A DNA stretch of 29,074 nucleotides, from the NCBI GenBank assembly GCA_002409445.1, contig DHNJ01000112.1, positions 1 through 29,074 on the forward strand. The letters are read 5' to 3'. Both the position numbers and the translations under genes were made by a program. This stretch comes from Armatimonadetes bacterium UBA5419. GTDB taxonomy: Bacteria; Armatimonadota; UBA10988. Below the pieces are notes generated by a model that ran no database searches, had not been told where the DNA came from, and saw nothing but the letters and a program-made list of their open reading frames with translations. Of the stretch, positions 9,545-17,497 are shown one piece after another; position 1 is the stretch's first letter; every line of letters begins with the position of its first letter.

Positions 9545-10278
9545 GTGCGGTGGCGAGTGTGGTGTTCGACTATGTCCCCGGGCCGCGGGAGTATCGGCTG
9601 CCGGTCGCCGATGCGCTGCCTGAGCGGCCGGGTTGCGGCGCGATGCTCGTCGCACCAGCGCGTTACGGCCTGGCCGTCGGCCGCCTGGTCGCGCTGCACG
9701 ACGAGTCCGCGATCCCGCCGCTAGAGGAGGCCTGGCCAGCCAGCGCGCGCGACCTAACCACCCATCAGACCTGCCGCCGCGAGGCCGACGAGGCGTTGGC
9801 CGAGTGCCGCGCGATGGTCGGCCGCCACGACCTGCCGATGCGCCTGGTGGGCGCGTTCAAGGCGCTCGATGGCGCGCAATTGACCTTCTTCTTCACCGCG
9901 CCGGGCCGCGTCGACTTCCGCAGTCTACTGCGCGAAGCGGTGCGCTATTTCCGGCTACCGCTGCGCCTCGAGCAGATTAGTGAGCGCGACGCCGCGCGCA
10001 TCATTGGCGGCATCGGCCGCTGCGGCCGCGAGCTCTGCTGCTGCTCCTGGCTGGCCGATGACCTACCCGTCGCGCTGCGCCACGCTCGCGCCCAGGGCCT
10101 GCCCGCGCTCCCCGCGCAACTCTCGGGCCAATGTGCCAAGCTGCGCTGCTGCCTGCGCTACGAGCTCGACGCCGACGAGCTAGCCGGCGAACGGCGCCGT
10201 TCGCGTGCGGACGGTCCGGTCAAGACCGCCTCGCACCACTGGCTCGGCGAGAGCGACGACGACCCATCTTGGAGATAG
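9541..10278 (+). CDS. ricT: PSP1-domain protein, RicT/YaaT-like
   Basis: The 245-residue protein matches the PSP1 C-terminal family. GGIGRCGRELCCCSWL (156-171) with Cys161, Cys166, Cys167 and Cys168, and LSGQCAKLRCCLRYE (194-208) with Cys198, Cys203 and Cys204, are the two signature blocks. In Bacillus RicT these cysteines help bind [4Fe-4S] clusters in the RicA-RicF-RicT complex, which affects RNase Y-dependent RNA processing. Here the second block has CAK where most members have CGR. The start ATG at 9541 overlaps the stop of the glycosyltransferase gene as ATGA. The family link is clear; whether the full Ric complex exists here cannot be seen, because no RicA or RicF homologue is in the window. 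It shares an operon with miaB, another Fe-S protein acting on RNA. Confidence 0.87.
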   Translation: MSAVASVVFDYVPGPREYRLPVADALPERPGCGAMLVAPARYGLAVGRLVALHDESAIPPLEEAWPASARDLTTHQTCRREADEALAECRAMVGRHDLPMRLVGAFKALDGAQLTFFFTAPGRVDFRSLLREAVRYFRLPLRLEQISERDAARIIGGIGRCGRELCCCSWLADDLPVALRHARAQGLPALPAQLSGQCAKLRCCLRYELDADELAGERRRSRADGPVKTASHHWLGESDDDPSWR

Positions 10279-10282
10279 CCGC

Positions 10283-11791
10283 GTGTCCGCCCACCTGCTC
10301 GACTTGAGCACCTACTGCACGAACCTCGACCAGCCGGTCTTCGCCCTCCACGAGTTGCCCGAGGAGGTCGTTGCGGTCCTCTTTGCTTACTACAGCCGCA
10401 GCCCGCTACCTCTGCGCGACAACCTGCGCCGCGTGCTCGCCGAAGACCTCGCCCTGATGCCCGGGCACACGCCCACCGGTGACGGCGCCGCGGAGTACGC
10501 CGCGGCGGAGGAACGCGCACGCGCCTTCCACGAAAAGTGGGTCGTCGGCTACGGCCATGGCAGCGTCGCCGAGCACGCGGTCGTCCATCTGGCCGTCGAG
10601 GAGATCAGCATCGTCGCGAGCAAGGCGCTCGAAGACTGCCGCCTAGCCAGCTATACCGAGAAATCGACTCGTTACGTGCCCTTCGACACCGAGAGCTACG
10701 TGCGTGAGCCGACCATCGCCACGGGGCCGCTCGCCAGCCTCTATGACGAGACCTGCCGCGACTTGCTGTCGACGTACGGACGCGTGCTGGCCGCCAGCGA
10801 AGCCGCTGCGCGCGCGGAGATCGAGCGGCCGGCGGGCTGGACCCAGGCGCGCTATGACAGCGTCTGCCGCAGCCAGGCCTGCGACGTCGCGCGCTACCTG
10901 CTGCCCGCCGCCACCCGCACCAACCTGGGCCTGACGATCAACGCCCGCAGCCTCGAGCACACGCTGACGAAACTGTACTCCGACGACCTGGGCGAGATCC
11001 GTGAGCTGGCCGGCGCCCTGCATCGCGAGGCCGCGGTCATCGTGCCCACCCTGGTTAAGTACGCGGCGCCGAACGCGCATCTGCGGGGCCGCCGCGCCGC
11101 GGTCGAACCATGGATCGATCCCCAGCCCGACGCGCCGCCGGTACCCGCGACCAACACCGCGCGGCTCGTCGCGGGCCCGGCCGAGCCCCTGTCCGATGTG
11201 GCAGCGGCGATCCTCTTCGAAGCCGGTGCCGGGGCGTGGACGACGCTGCGGACACAGGTCGCCGCCTGGCCCGCCGAGCGTCAGGCCGAGCTGCTAACCG
11301 CGTATCTCCGCGACCGCGAGCGCTTTGATGCACCCGGCCGCGCACTGGAGCAGGTCACCTTCAGCTTTGAGCTCACCCTCGACTACGGCGCCTACCGCGA
11401 CGTGCAGCGGCATCGCATGTGCACGCAGCTGGGGCAGGTGCTCGACTGCCGCCACGGCTACGAGACTCCGCCCGGCGTGGCCGCGGTCGGGCTAGCGGAC
11501 GACTACCACCGCGCGCTGGCGGCGAGCGAGGCAGCCTGGGAGCGGCTCGCGGAGGCCCATGGGCCGGCCGCGGCGCAATACGTTCTGCCGCTGGCCTGGC
11601 GCAAGCGGCTGCTGATGACCGCCAACCTCCGTGAGTGGCACCACTTCATCAGCCTGCGCACTGGGCGCCAGGGCCATCCCAGCTACCGCCGCGTGGCGCA
11701 GGACTGCTGGCATGAGTTGCATCGCGCGCATCCGGCGCTGGCCGCCGGCATCCGCGTCGACCTAGCCGACTACGACCAGGCCCGAGCCTAA
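10283..11791 (+). CDS. Double-domain ThyX-like protein (FAD-dependent thymidylate synthase family)
   Basis: The protein has 502 residues, about twice a normal ThyX. The first half has GHGSVAEHAVVHLAVEEIS (91-109), EDCRLASYTEKSTRY (117-131), and RYLLPAATRTNLGLTINARS (204-223) leading into LGEIREL. The second half has QVTFSFELTLDYGAY (357-371), RHRMCTQLGQVLDCRHGYE (376-394) and YVLPLAWRKRLLMTANLREW (433-452). ThyX uses FAD and methylenetetrahydrofolate to make dTMP, with an RHR-X7-S-type motif. Here the serine-rich block sits in the N half, where RHR is replaced by EDCR, while RHR is kept only in the C half, where the serines are replaced by Thr and Asp. The start is a GTG at 10283 with GGAG at 10271-10274; the mutM ATG follows its stop by 4 bases. 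Whether it is the cell's real thymidylate synthase is inference. Confidence 0.85.
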   Translation: MSAHLLDLSTYCTNLDQPVFALHELPEEVVAVLFAYYSRSPLPLRDNLRRVLAEDLALMPGHTPTGDGAAEYAAAEERARAFHEKWVVGYGHGSVAEHAVVHLAVEEISIVASKALEDCRLASYTEKSTRYVPFDTESYVREPTIATGPLASLYDETCRDLLSTYGRVLAASEAAARAEIERPAGWTQARYDSVCRSQACDVARYLLPAATRTNLGLTINARSLEHTLTKLYSDDLGEIRELAGALHREAAVIVPTLVKYAAPNAHLRGRRAAVEPWIDPQPDAPPVPATNTARLVAGPAEPLSDVAAAILFEAGAGAWTTLRTQVAAWPAERQAELLTAYLRDRERFDAPGRALEQVTFSFELTLDYGAYRDVQRHRMCTQLGQVLDCRHGYETPPGVAAVGLADDYHRALAASEAAWERLAEAHGPAAAQYVLPLAWRKRLLMTANLREWHHFISLRTGRQGHPSYRRVAQDCWHELHRAHPALAAGIRVDLADYDQARA

Positions 11792-11795
11792 CGCC

Positions 11796-12620
11796 ATGCC
11801 AGAACTGCCCGAAGTCGAGACGGTTGTCGCCGGCCTACGGCGGGAAGCTGTTGGCCGGTGGATCGAGTCCGTCGAGATCCTCCGCGACCAGCACCTGCAC
11901 CCCAGCGGCGCGGCGCTCGCCGAGGGGCTGACCGGACGCCTGCTGACCGATGCGCGGCGCTGGGGCAAGATCTGGATGCTGGACACCGACGACGGCCAGA
12001 CCGTGGTCGGTCACCTGCGCATGAGCGGCCAGCTGCGCGTCCACCCACTCGACGAGCCGCGGCGCGACCACGTCCATCTCGTCGCCACACTGTCCGACGG
12101 GCACGAGCTGCGCTGGCGCGACGTGCGACGCTTCGGCTGGATGCACCTAGTACCCACGGCCGAGGCACTGGATTTGCCGGTCTTCGCCAACCTCGGTCCC
12201 GACGCCTTGGCGATGGCCGAGGACGAGTTCGTTGCCGCGCTGCGCGGCTCGCGGCGTGGGCTGAAGGCGCTCCTACTGGGTCAGGACGTGATCGCTGGGC
12301 TGGGCAACATCTACGTCGACGAGGCGCTATTCCGTTCGCGGCTGCACCCGCGGCTAGCCGGGGGCCGGCTCGGACTGGCGCGCGCCCGGCGCCTCTATGG
12401 CGAGATCCGCGCCGTGCTCGACGAGGCGATCGCCGCGCGCGGCACGAGCATCTCGCAGAGCTACCGCGGCGTCGACGGCCGGCGCGGCGCGTACCAGGAG
12501 CAACTGCAGATTTACGGACGCGGCGGGCAGGCCTGCCTGGTCTGCGGACGCGAGTTGCTCAGCGCGCAGGTCGCTGGGCGGACCACGGTTTGGTGCCCCG
12601 GTTGTCAGCCCCGCCGCTAG
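11796..12620 (+). CDS. mutM: Formamidopyrimidine-DNA glycosylase (MutM/Fpg)
   Basis: The 274-residue protein starts MPELPEVE, which supplies the catalytic N-terminal Pro2 and Glu3 after removal of Met. Lys58 in RRWGKIW is the conserved lysine of the N-terminal domain. GHLRMSGQL (72-80) and GLGNIYVDE (168-176) are family motifs; the latter belongs to the helix-two-turn-helix region. The C-terminal zinc finger is Cys247-X2-Cys250 and Cys267-X2-Cys270. Fpg removes 8-oxoguanine and formamidopyrimidines and then cuts the backbone by beta,delta-elimination. The length is normal. It is the last gene of the five-gene run from miaB, placed 4 bases after the ThyX-like stop, which groups nucleotide supply and DNA repair. 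Confidence 0.96.
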   Translation: MPELPEVETVVAGLRREAVGRWIESVEILRDQHLHPSGAALAEGLTGRLLTDARRWGKIWMLDTDDGQTVVGHLRMSGQLRVHPLDEPRRDHVHLVATLSDGHELRWRDVRRFGWMHLVPTAEALDLPVFANLGPDALAMAEDEFVAALRGSRRGLKALLLGQDVIAGLGNIYVDEALFRSRLHPRLAGGRLGLARARRLYGEIRAVLDEAIAARGTSISQSYRGVDGRRGAYQEQLQIYGRGGQACLVCGRELLSAQVAGRTTVWCPGCQPRR

Positions 12621-12629
12621 GCCGGTCGT

Positions 12630-12645
12630 GATACCCTAGGGCATC
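12630..12645. promoter_or_regulatory. Palindrome GATaCCCTAGGGcATC, possible operator
   Basis: This 16-bp near-perfect inverted repeat (one mismatched pair) lies between mutM and the DUF1080 gene, 8 bases before the Shine-Dalgarno AAGGAG (12653-12658) and 22 bases before the ATG. It would fall in the promoter or leader of the DUF1080 gene. A regulator site is possible, but no repressor gene is adjacent and no second copy was noticed. Confidence 0.25.
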
Positions 12646-12667
12646 GTTTGAGAAGGAGCAGACATCG

Positions 12668-13885
12668 ATGAAACATGCCTGGACCATGGCAATTGCCGTC
12701 GCCGTGTGCCTTTGGGCCGGCGCGGCTTCTGCCCAGGAGTTAGCCGGTTGGCCGGCCGACGCGTTGACCGCTCAAGATGGCGGCTTCCTGCCCGGGGCTG
12801 AGGGCGCTTATTCGACCGCCGAGTGGGGCAACTTCGAACTGAGCGGTCAGTTCCGCCTCGCCGCCGGGTCCGCCGGCGGTGTCGTGGTCCGCACCGCGGC
12901 CGACGGCGTGCCGGGCTACAACGGCCCGCGCGTGCAACTCGTCGACCACAGCGCGCCGCCCCGCGCGTACCTCGACCCGTACTACGCCAGCGGCGCCATC
13001 CGCGGCCGCGTGGCCAGCACCGGCGCACAGCTGGTTAACCCGGGCGAGTGGAACAATCTGATCATCGCGGTCGTGGGCCAGCAGGTCCGCGTGACGATCA
13101 ATGGTACGCAGACGGCTGAGGCCACGCTGCCGGACATGGCGGCGAGCGGTCGCATCGGCCTGATCGCCGGCGAAGGCCCGGTCCTCTTCCGCAACGTCCA
13201 AGTCGTCGCGATGGACACGATGCCGCTCGGCGCCGACGAGATCAACAAGGCCCAGCCCGGTGACAATGTCCCGCCCGAGGGCTTCGTCGCGCTGTTCAAT
13301 GGCGTCAACCTCGATGGTTGGAAGGGCCTCGTCGCGAGCCCGCCCCAGCGCGCGGCGATGACCGCCGACGAGCTCGCCACGGCCCAGGCGGCCGCCGACC
13401 AGCGCATGCGCGACCACTGGAAGGTCGTCGACGGCGTCCTCGTCTTCGACGGTGGTGGCGACAGCCTCTGCACGATCAAGGACTACGGCGACTTCGAGAT
13501 GCTCGTCGACTGGAAGATCCTACCCCACGGCGATAGCGGCATCTACCTGCGCGGTTCGCCCCAGGTCCAGATCTGGGACACCGCCGACTGGCCCGAAGGC
13601 TCGGGTGGGCTGTACAACAACCAGAACAATCCATCCAAACCCTCTGTTGCCGCCGACCGCCCCATCGGGCAGTGGAACTCGATGCGCATCAGAATGATCG
13701 GCGAGAAGGTCTGGGTCTGGCTGAACGACATCCTGGTGGTCGACAACGTGACCATGGAAAACTACTGGGAGCGCGATAAGCCCATCTACCCGACGGGCCA
13801 GTTGGAGCTCCAGAACCATGGCAACACGCTTTGGTTCAAGAACGTCTACGTCCGTGAGATCACCGATCCTGCCGCCGAGCAGTAG
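12668..13885 (+). CDS. Secreted protein with two DUF1080 (3-keto-disaccharide hydrolase-type) domains
   Basis: The 405-residue protein opens with a classical signal peptide (MKHAWTMAIAVAVCLWAGAASAQE; cleavage likely after ASA). The first DUF1080-like jelly-roll domain is about 26-180, with NPGEWNNLIIAVVGQQVRVTI and a RNVQVV end strand. The second is about 207-400 and is the better preserved: VALFNGVNLDGWKGL, WKVVDGVLVFDG, DFEMLVDWKI, GDSGIYLRGSPQVQIWD and a final LWFKNVYVREI. DUF1080 domains are beta-sandwiches found in secreted proteins of Planctomycetes, Bacteroidota and Armatimonadota; some members hydrolyse 3-keto-glucosides. The Shine-Dalgarno AAGGAG is well placed. A strong hairpin 13 bases after the stop (13899-13931) may end the transcript. 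The exact substrate is unknown, and the more divergent first domain may only bind carbohydrate. Confidence 0.87.
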   Translation: MKHAWTMAIAVAVCLWAGAASAQELAGWPADALTAQDGGFLPGAEGAYSTAEWGNFELSGQFRLAAGSAGGVVVRTAADGVPGYNGPRVQLVDHSAPPRAYLDPYYASGAIRGRVASTGAQLVNPGEWNNLIIAVVGQQVRVTINGTQTAEATLPDMAASGRIGLIAGEGPVLFRNVQVVAMDTMPLGADEINKAQPGDNVPPEGFVALFNGVNLDGWKGLVASPPQRAAMTADELATAQAAADQRMRDHWKVVDGVLVFDGGGDSLCTIKDYGDFEMLVDWKILPHGDSGIYLRGSPQVQIWDTADWPEGSGGLYNNQNNPSKPSVAADRPIGQWNSMRIRMIGEKVWVWLNDILVVDNVTMENYWERDKPIYPTGQLELQNHGNTLWFKNVYVREITDPAAEQ

Positions 13886-15863
13886 GGTCTACGGCCGCCC
13901 ACAGGCCGGCTGGTTGCTAGCCGGCCTGTGGTGGCTGCTCTTGGGCACCGCCTGTAGCGCACAGCCACCGGCTCGACCTGTGGAGACTGCCGCCATGGCT
14001 AGCGCACGCACGGTCCGGGCCCCCGAGTTCCCGGCTGACCTCAGTTGGCTCAATACCGCCGAGCCGCTCCGCCTAGCGGACTTGCGCGGGCGGTTCGTGC
14101 TGCTCGACTTCTGGACCTACTGCTGCATCAACTGCCAGCACATCCTCCCGGAACTGGCCCAGCTTGAGCAGCAGTTTGCCAACGAGTTGACGGTCATTGG
14201 CGTCCACTCGGCGAAGTTCACCGACGAAGCCGAGGTCGGCAACATCCGCTCGGCGATCCTGCGCCACGACATCGCGCACCCCGTCCTCGTCGACGACGGC
14301 ATGCGCGTTTGGCGCGAGTACGCGGTACGCGCCTGGCCAACGCTGGTGCTCATCGACCCGCAGGGTTACATCGTCGGCGCCCAGGCCGGCGAGATCACCG
14401 CAGCCGGCTTCGCCCCGATCCTCGCCGCGCAGATCGCCGCCGCCCGCGCCGCCGGCACGCTCCAGCCGGGACCGCTGACCTTCGCCCGCGAGGCGGAGAG
14501 CCAACCGGCCACCGTACTGCGTTTCCCCGCCCACGTCCTCGCCGACCCCGACCACAACCGCCTGATCATCGCCGACACGGGCCACCATCGGCTGCTGGTC
14601 TGCGACTTCGACGGGACCGTCCAGCGGACCATCGGCGGGCCGTTACCGGGCCTGCACGACGGCGGCGCCGCCTCGGCCCGCTTCAACTCGCCCCAGGGCT
14701 TGGCGCTCGATGGCGACACGCTATGGGTCGCCGACACCCAGAACCACGCGCTACGCCGCGTTGACCTGGGAACCAGCGAGGTCACCACTATCGTCGGCCA
14801 CGGCGGCAAGCCGACGGCGTACAACCAGCCGGGGCGCGGTACCGCGGTGGCTCTGCACTCACCCTGGGCTGTCGCGGTCCACGACGGCCTGGTCTACGTG
14901 GCTAACGCGGGCTCGCACCAGCTCTGGGTGGTCGACCCGACCACGCGCGAGGCGCGCCCCTTCGCCGGCAGCGCCCGCGAGGACCTCATCGACGGCTTGG
15001 CCGTGCGCGCCGCGTTGGCCCAGCCCAGCGCCCTCGCGCGGCTCGGCGACCGGCTAGCCTTCGTCGACAGCGAGACAAGTTCGGTGCGTTGGGTCACGCT
15101 CGACGCCAATCCGCAGGTTGGCACCTGGGTCGGCACGGGCCTCTTCGACTTCGGCGATATCGACGGCGACCGACGTGTCGCCCGCCTGCAGCACCCGCTC
15201 GGGCTGGCCGAACTCGACGGTCAGCTGTACGTCGCCGACACGTACAACAATCGCATCAAGCATCTCGACCCAGCCACGGGCGTCATCCGGACATTCGCCG
15301 GCAGCGGTGCCGAGGGCACCGCCGATGGCGAACTGGCGCGGGCGGAGTTCGACGAACCCACGGGCCTCTCTGCCGATGAAGGTCGCCTGTGGGTCGCGGA
15401 CACGAACAACCACGTCATCCGCCGCATTGATCTCGCCGCGGGGACGGTGAGTACGCTGCGGCTACGCCAAGCCGACCGCGCGCGCCCGGTGTCTGCCGAC
15501 GCGCCGGCCGTGCCGCTACCGCCGCAGGCACTGGACGCCGACACGCTGACCGTGCAGTTGACCGTCATCCCCCGCGTCGGCCTGCACCGCTCGCCCGGTA
15601 CCGCACTGACGCTCGCCGTGACCGCGAACGATGAACGCACCGTCTACCGCGAGGATGACGGCGGCCTGGAGGGCACCTTCACCATCGACGTGCCGCCCAG
15701 CGCCACCGAGCTGCGGCTGGAGGCCGTCGCCTACCTCTGCCAGGTCGACGGCAGCGGGGCGTGCGAGATGGCCAGCGAGTCCTGGCGGCTGCCGATCGAC
15801 CGGCAAAGTGACGTTCCGGCAACACCGCTGGCCTTGACACTCGCCGCTCAAGGCGCAGGATGA
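13854..15863 (+). CDS. Thioredoxin-like plus NHL-repeat protein (NHLRC2-like), start uncertain
   Basis: A TlpA-type thioredoxin domain comes first, with LLDFWTYCCINCQH as the redox site (Cys91-X2-Cys94 counted from the GTG at 13854). An NHL beta-propeller of about five or six blades follows (LADPDHNRLIIADTGHHRL, LWVADTQNHALRRVD, LYVADTYNNRIKHLD, LWVADTNNHVIRRID), then a C-terminal beta domain of about 120 residues. The order thioredoxin-NHL-beta is that of NHLRC2 and plant SOQ1. The start is unclear. From GTG 13854 (669 residues) a hydrophobic stretch LLAGLWWLLLGTAC gives a lipoprotein-like or anchored export signal. ATG 13818 has a GGAG box but overlaps the DUF1080 gene by 68 bases. ATG 13995 has GGAGA 9 bases ahead and would give a cytoplasmic protein. 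A perfect hairpin covers 13899-13931. Function in this group is unknown; thiol redox or scaffold roles are inference. Confidence 0.85.
   Translation: MRSPILPPSSRVYGRPQAGWLLAGLWWLLLGTACSAQPPARPVETAAMASARTVRAPEFPADLSWLNTAEPLRLADLRGRFVLLDFWTYCCINCQHILPELAQLEQQFANELTVIGVHSAKFTDEAEVGNIRSAILRHDIAHPVLVDDGMRVWREYAVRAWPTLVLIDPQGYIVGAQAGEITAAGFAPILAAQIAAARAAGTLQPGPLTFAREAESQPATVLRFPAHVLADPDHNRLIIADTGHHRLLVCDFDGTVQRTIGGPLPGLHDGGAASARFNSPQGLALDGDTLWVADTQNHALRRVDLGTSEVTTIVGHGGKPTAYNQPGRGTAVALHSPWAVAVHDGLVYVANAGSHQLWVVDPTTREARPFAGSAREDLIDGLAVRAALAQPSALARLGDRLAFVDSETSSVRWVTLDANPQVGTWVGTGLFDFGDIDGDRRVARLQHPLGLAELDGQLYVADTYNNRIKHLDPATGVIRTFAGSGAEGTADGELARAEFDEPTGLSADEGRLWVADTNNHVIRRIDLAAGTVSTLRLRQADRARPVSADAPAVPLPPQALDADTLTVQLTVIPRVGLHRSPGTALTLAVTANDERTVYREDDGGLEGTFTIDVPPSATELRLEAVAYLCQVDGSGACEMASESWRLPIDRQSDVPATPLALTLAAQGAG
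13899..13931 (+). terminator. Perfect 13-bp hairpin after the DUF1080 gene, possible terminator or attenuator
   Basis: CCACAGGCCGGCT (13899-13911) pairs perfectly with AGCCGGCCTGTGG (13919-13931) across a 7-base loop GGTTGCT. It starts 13 bases after the DUF1080 stop, where a terminator would be expected, but there is no T-run behind it (TGGCTGCTCTT). It also lies inside the N-terminal reading frame of the thioredoxin-NHL gene, encoding part of its hydrophobic segment. Confidence 0.5.
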
Positions 15864-15865
15864 TA
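15835..15865 (+). promoter_or_regulatory. Weak promoter candidate before the zinc metallopeptidase gene
   Basis: A perfect -35 TTGACA (15835-15840) lies at the end of the thioredoxin-NHL gene. The best -10, GATGAT (15860-15865), is 19 bases away and only 4/6 matched, so the pair is weak. It could give the metallopeptidase its own transcript. Confidence 0.25.
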
Positions 15866-15907
15866 CCGAACTGACGGCGAATCGCTAGGTAACCGGAGGA
15901 TGTAGGA

Positions 15908-16741
15908 ATGCTGTGGCGTGACCAACGCGCAAGTGCGAACATCGAGGACCGCCGCGGCGGCGGCATGGTTGCGGGCGGAGGGATCGGCATGCTGGTCCTC
16001 GCGGCCATCGTCTACTTCATGGGCGGCGACCCCACCCCCGTCCTCCGCGAAGCCGCCACCCCGCGCCAGACCCAAGGCAGCGGGCCGATCGAGCAGTCGC
16101 CGGAGGAAGCCGAGCAGGTCGAGTTCGTCAGTCGCGTGCTGTCCTCGACCGAGGACGTCTGGACGAAGGTTCTACAGGCCGAAGGCATCCGCTACCAGGA
16201 GCCCAAGCTGGTCTTGTTCCGTGACGGCGTCCAGTCTGCTTGCGGCACCGCCAGTTCCGAGGTTGGTCCCTTCTACTGCCCCGCGGATCGCAAGGCCTAC
16301 CTGGACCTCGGCTTCTTCGACCAGTTGAGCGGCCAGCTCGGCGCGACGGGCGAGTTCGCCCGGGCGTATGTCATCGCCCACGAGATCGGCCACCATGTCC
16401 AGAATCTGCTCGGCACGATGGACAAGGTCCAGTCGAAGGGTCGGACGAGCGGCGAAGGTAGCTCGGCGGTGCGGCTCGAGCTCCAGGCCGACTACTACGC
16501 CGGCCTCTGGGCCCACCACACCCAGGGCACCGATATCAAGCTGAACCAGAAGGATCTAGAGGCTGGGCTGAATGCCGCCTCGGCGATCGGTGACGACACG
16601 CTGCAGAAGCGTGGCCAAGGCCAGGTCGTGCCCGACGCCTTCACCCACGGCACCAGCGCCCAACGCGTGCGCTGGTTCCGCCGCGGCATGGAGCTAGGCA
16701 CCCTGGAAGGTGGCGATACCTTCGCCGCGCGCGACCTCTAA
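15908..16741 (+). CDS. YpfJ-type neutral zinc metallopeptidase, membrane-anchored
   Basis: The 277-residue protein belongs to the YpfJ/putative neutral zinc metallopeptidase family (PF04228 type). It starts with the family-typical polar N-terminus (MLWRDQRASANIEDRRGGG), then one membrane segment near 21-38 (VAGGGIGMLVLAAIVYFMGG). The catalytic zinc motif is HEIGHHVQN (158-166), with Glu159 as the general base, and the downstream helix RLELQADYYAGLWAH holds the expected third ligand. FYCPADRKAYLDLGFF (122-137) is another conserved block. The protease domain should face the periplasm or outside. Substrates are not known for the family. A strong GGAGG ribosome site (15895-15899) is 8 bases before the ATG. 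The gene follows the thioredoxin-NHL gene by 44 bases on the same strand, which may place both in one extracytoplasmic protein-handling unit. Confidence 0.92.
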   Translation: MLWRDQRASANIEDRRGGGMVAGGGIGMLVLAAIVYFMGGDPTPVLREAATPRQTQGSGPIEQSPEEAEQVEFVSRVLSSTEDVWTKVLQAEGIRYQEPKLVLFRDGVQSACGTASSEVGPFYCPADRKAYLDLGFFDQLSGQLGATGEFARAYVIAHEIGHHVQNLLGTMDKVQSKGRTSGEGSSAVRLELQADYYAGLWAHHTQGTDIKLNQKDLEAGLNAASAIGDDTLQKRGQGQVVPDAFTHGTSAQRVRWFRRGMELGTLEGGDTFAARDL

Positions 16742-16804
16742 CACGATCCTAACCTCCATCAGACACACTCGGGTGACGCTGAAGATTGCGTCCGGTGGAG
16801 CAAG

Positions 16805-17494
16805 ATGTCACGCGAACTGATTCTGGTCGTCGAGGACGAGCCCGATCTGCTCGAACTGTCGCGCTACAACCTGGCCCGGGAGGGCTTCCAGGTGATCGGC
16901 GTCACCAGCGGTGAGGAGGCCCTCGAGGTCGCCCGCCAGCGCCTGCCGGACCTCGTCCTGCTCGATCTCATGCTACCCGGCGTCAGTGGGCTGGACGTTT
17001 GCCGCGCGCTGAAGGCGGATGCCCGGACTCAAGCCATCCCGATCATCATGGTCACCGCCCGGGCCGAGGACGCTGACGTGGTACTCGGTCTCGAGCTGGG
17101 CGCGGAGGACTACGTGACCAAGCCGTTCAGCCCGCGTGTGCTGATGGCACGGGTACGCGTGGCGCTGCGCCGCGGCGAGGCGGACGAAACCGACGAGCAG
17201 CACGAGGTCCTCCGCCGCGGCACGCTGGTGATCGATGCCGGGCGCCACGAGGTGCTCTGCGACGGCCAGGCCGTCGACCTGACGCACACACAGTTCCTCA
17301 TCCTCCAGCTGCTTGCTCGCCGCCCCGGCTGGGTCTTCGAGCGCCAGCAGATCCTGGAGACGGCGCGTGGCGACGACTCGTTGGCCACGGACCGCAGCGT
17401 TGACGTCCACATCGTCGCGCTGCGCCGCAAGCTCGGGTCGGAAGGTGCTAGGATCGAGACGGTCCGGGGCGTAGGCTACCGGTTCCGAGAGTAG
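16805..17494 (+). CDS. OmpR/PhoB-family response regulator
   Basis: The 229-residue protein has a receiver domain (1-120) with acidic pocket Glu10-Asp11, phospho-acceptor Asp54 in VLLDLMLPG, Thr84 in MVTA and Lys106 in TKPF. A winged-helix DNA-binding domain follows from about 135 to 229, ending SVDVHIVALRRKLGSE and ETVRGVGYRF, the classical OmpR/PhoB trans-regulatory signature. Sequence style (ILVVEDEPDLLELSRYNLAREGF) is PhoB-like. The kinase gene starts 3 bases after its stop, so the two form a cognate pair and are co-translated. The GGTGGAG site lies 5 bases before the ATG. I see no clear Pho box in the 63 bases upstream, and no phosphate transport genes are near, so a phosphate role is only suggested. 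Confidence 0.93.
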   Translation: MSRELILVVEDEPDLLELSRYNLAREGFQVIGVTSGEEALEVARQRLPDLVLLDLMLPGVSGLDVCRALKADARTQAIPIIMVTARAEDADVVLGLELGAEDYVTKPFSPRVLMARVRVALRRGEADETDEQHEVLRRGTLVIDAGRHEVLCDGQAVDLTHTQFLILQLLARRPGWVFERQQILETARGDDSLATDRSVDVHIVALRRKLGSEGARIETVRGVGYRFRE

Positions 17495-17497
17495 TCC

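Noticed and set aside
12602..12634. TTGTCA and TGATAC as a promoter for the DUF1080 gene
   Set aside because: Spacer of 21 bases and poor -10; the palindrome at 12630-12645 was reported instead as a weak operator candidate.
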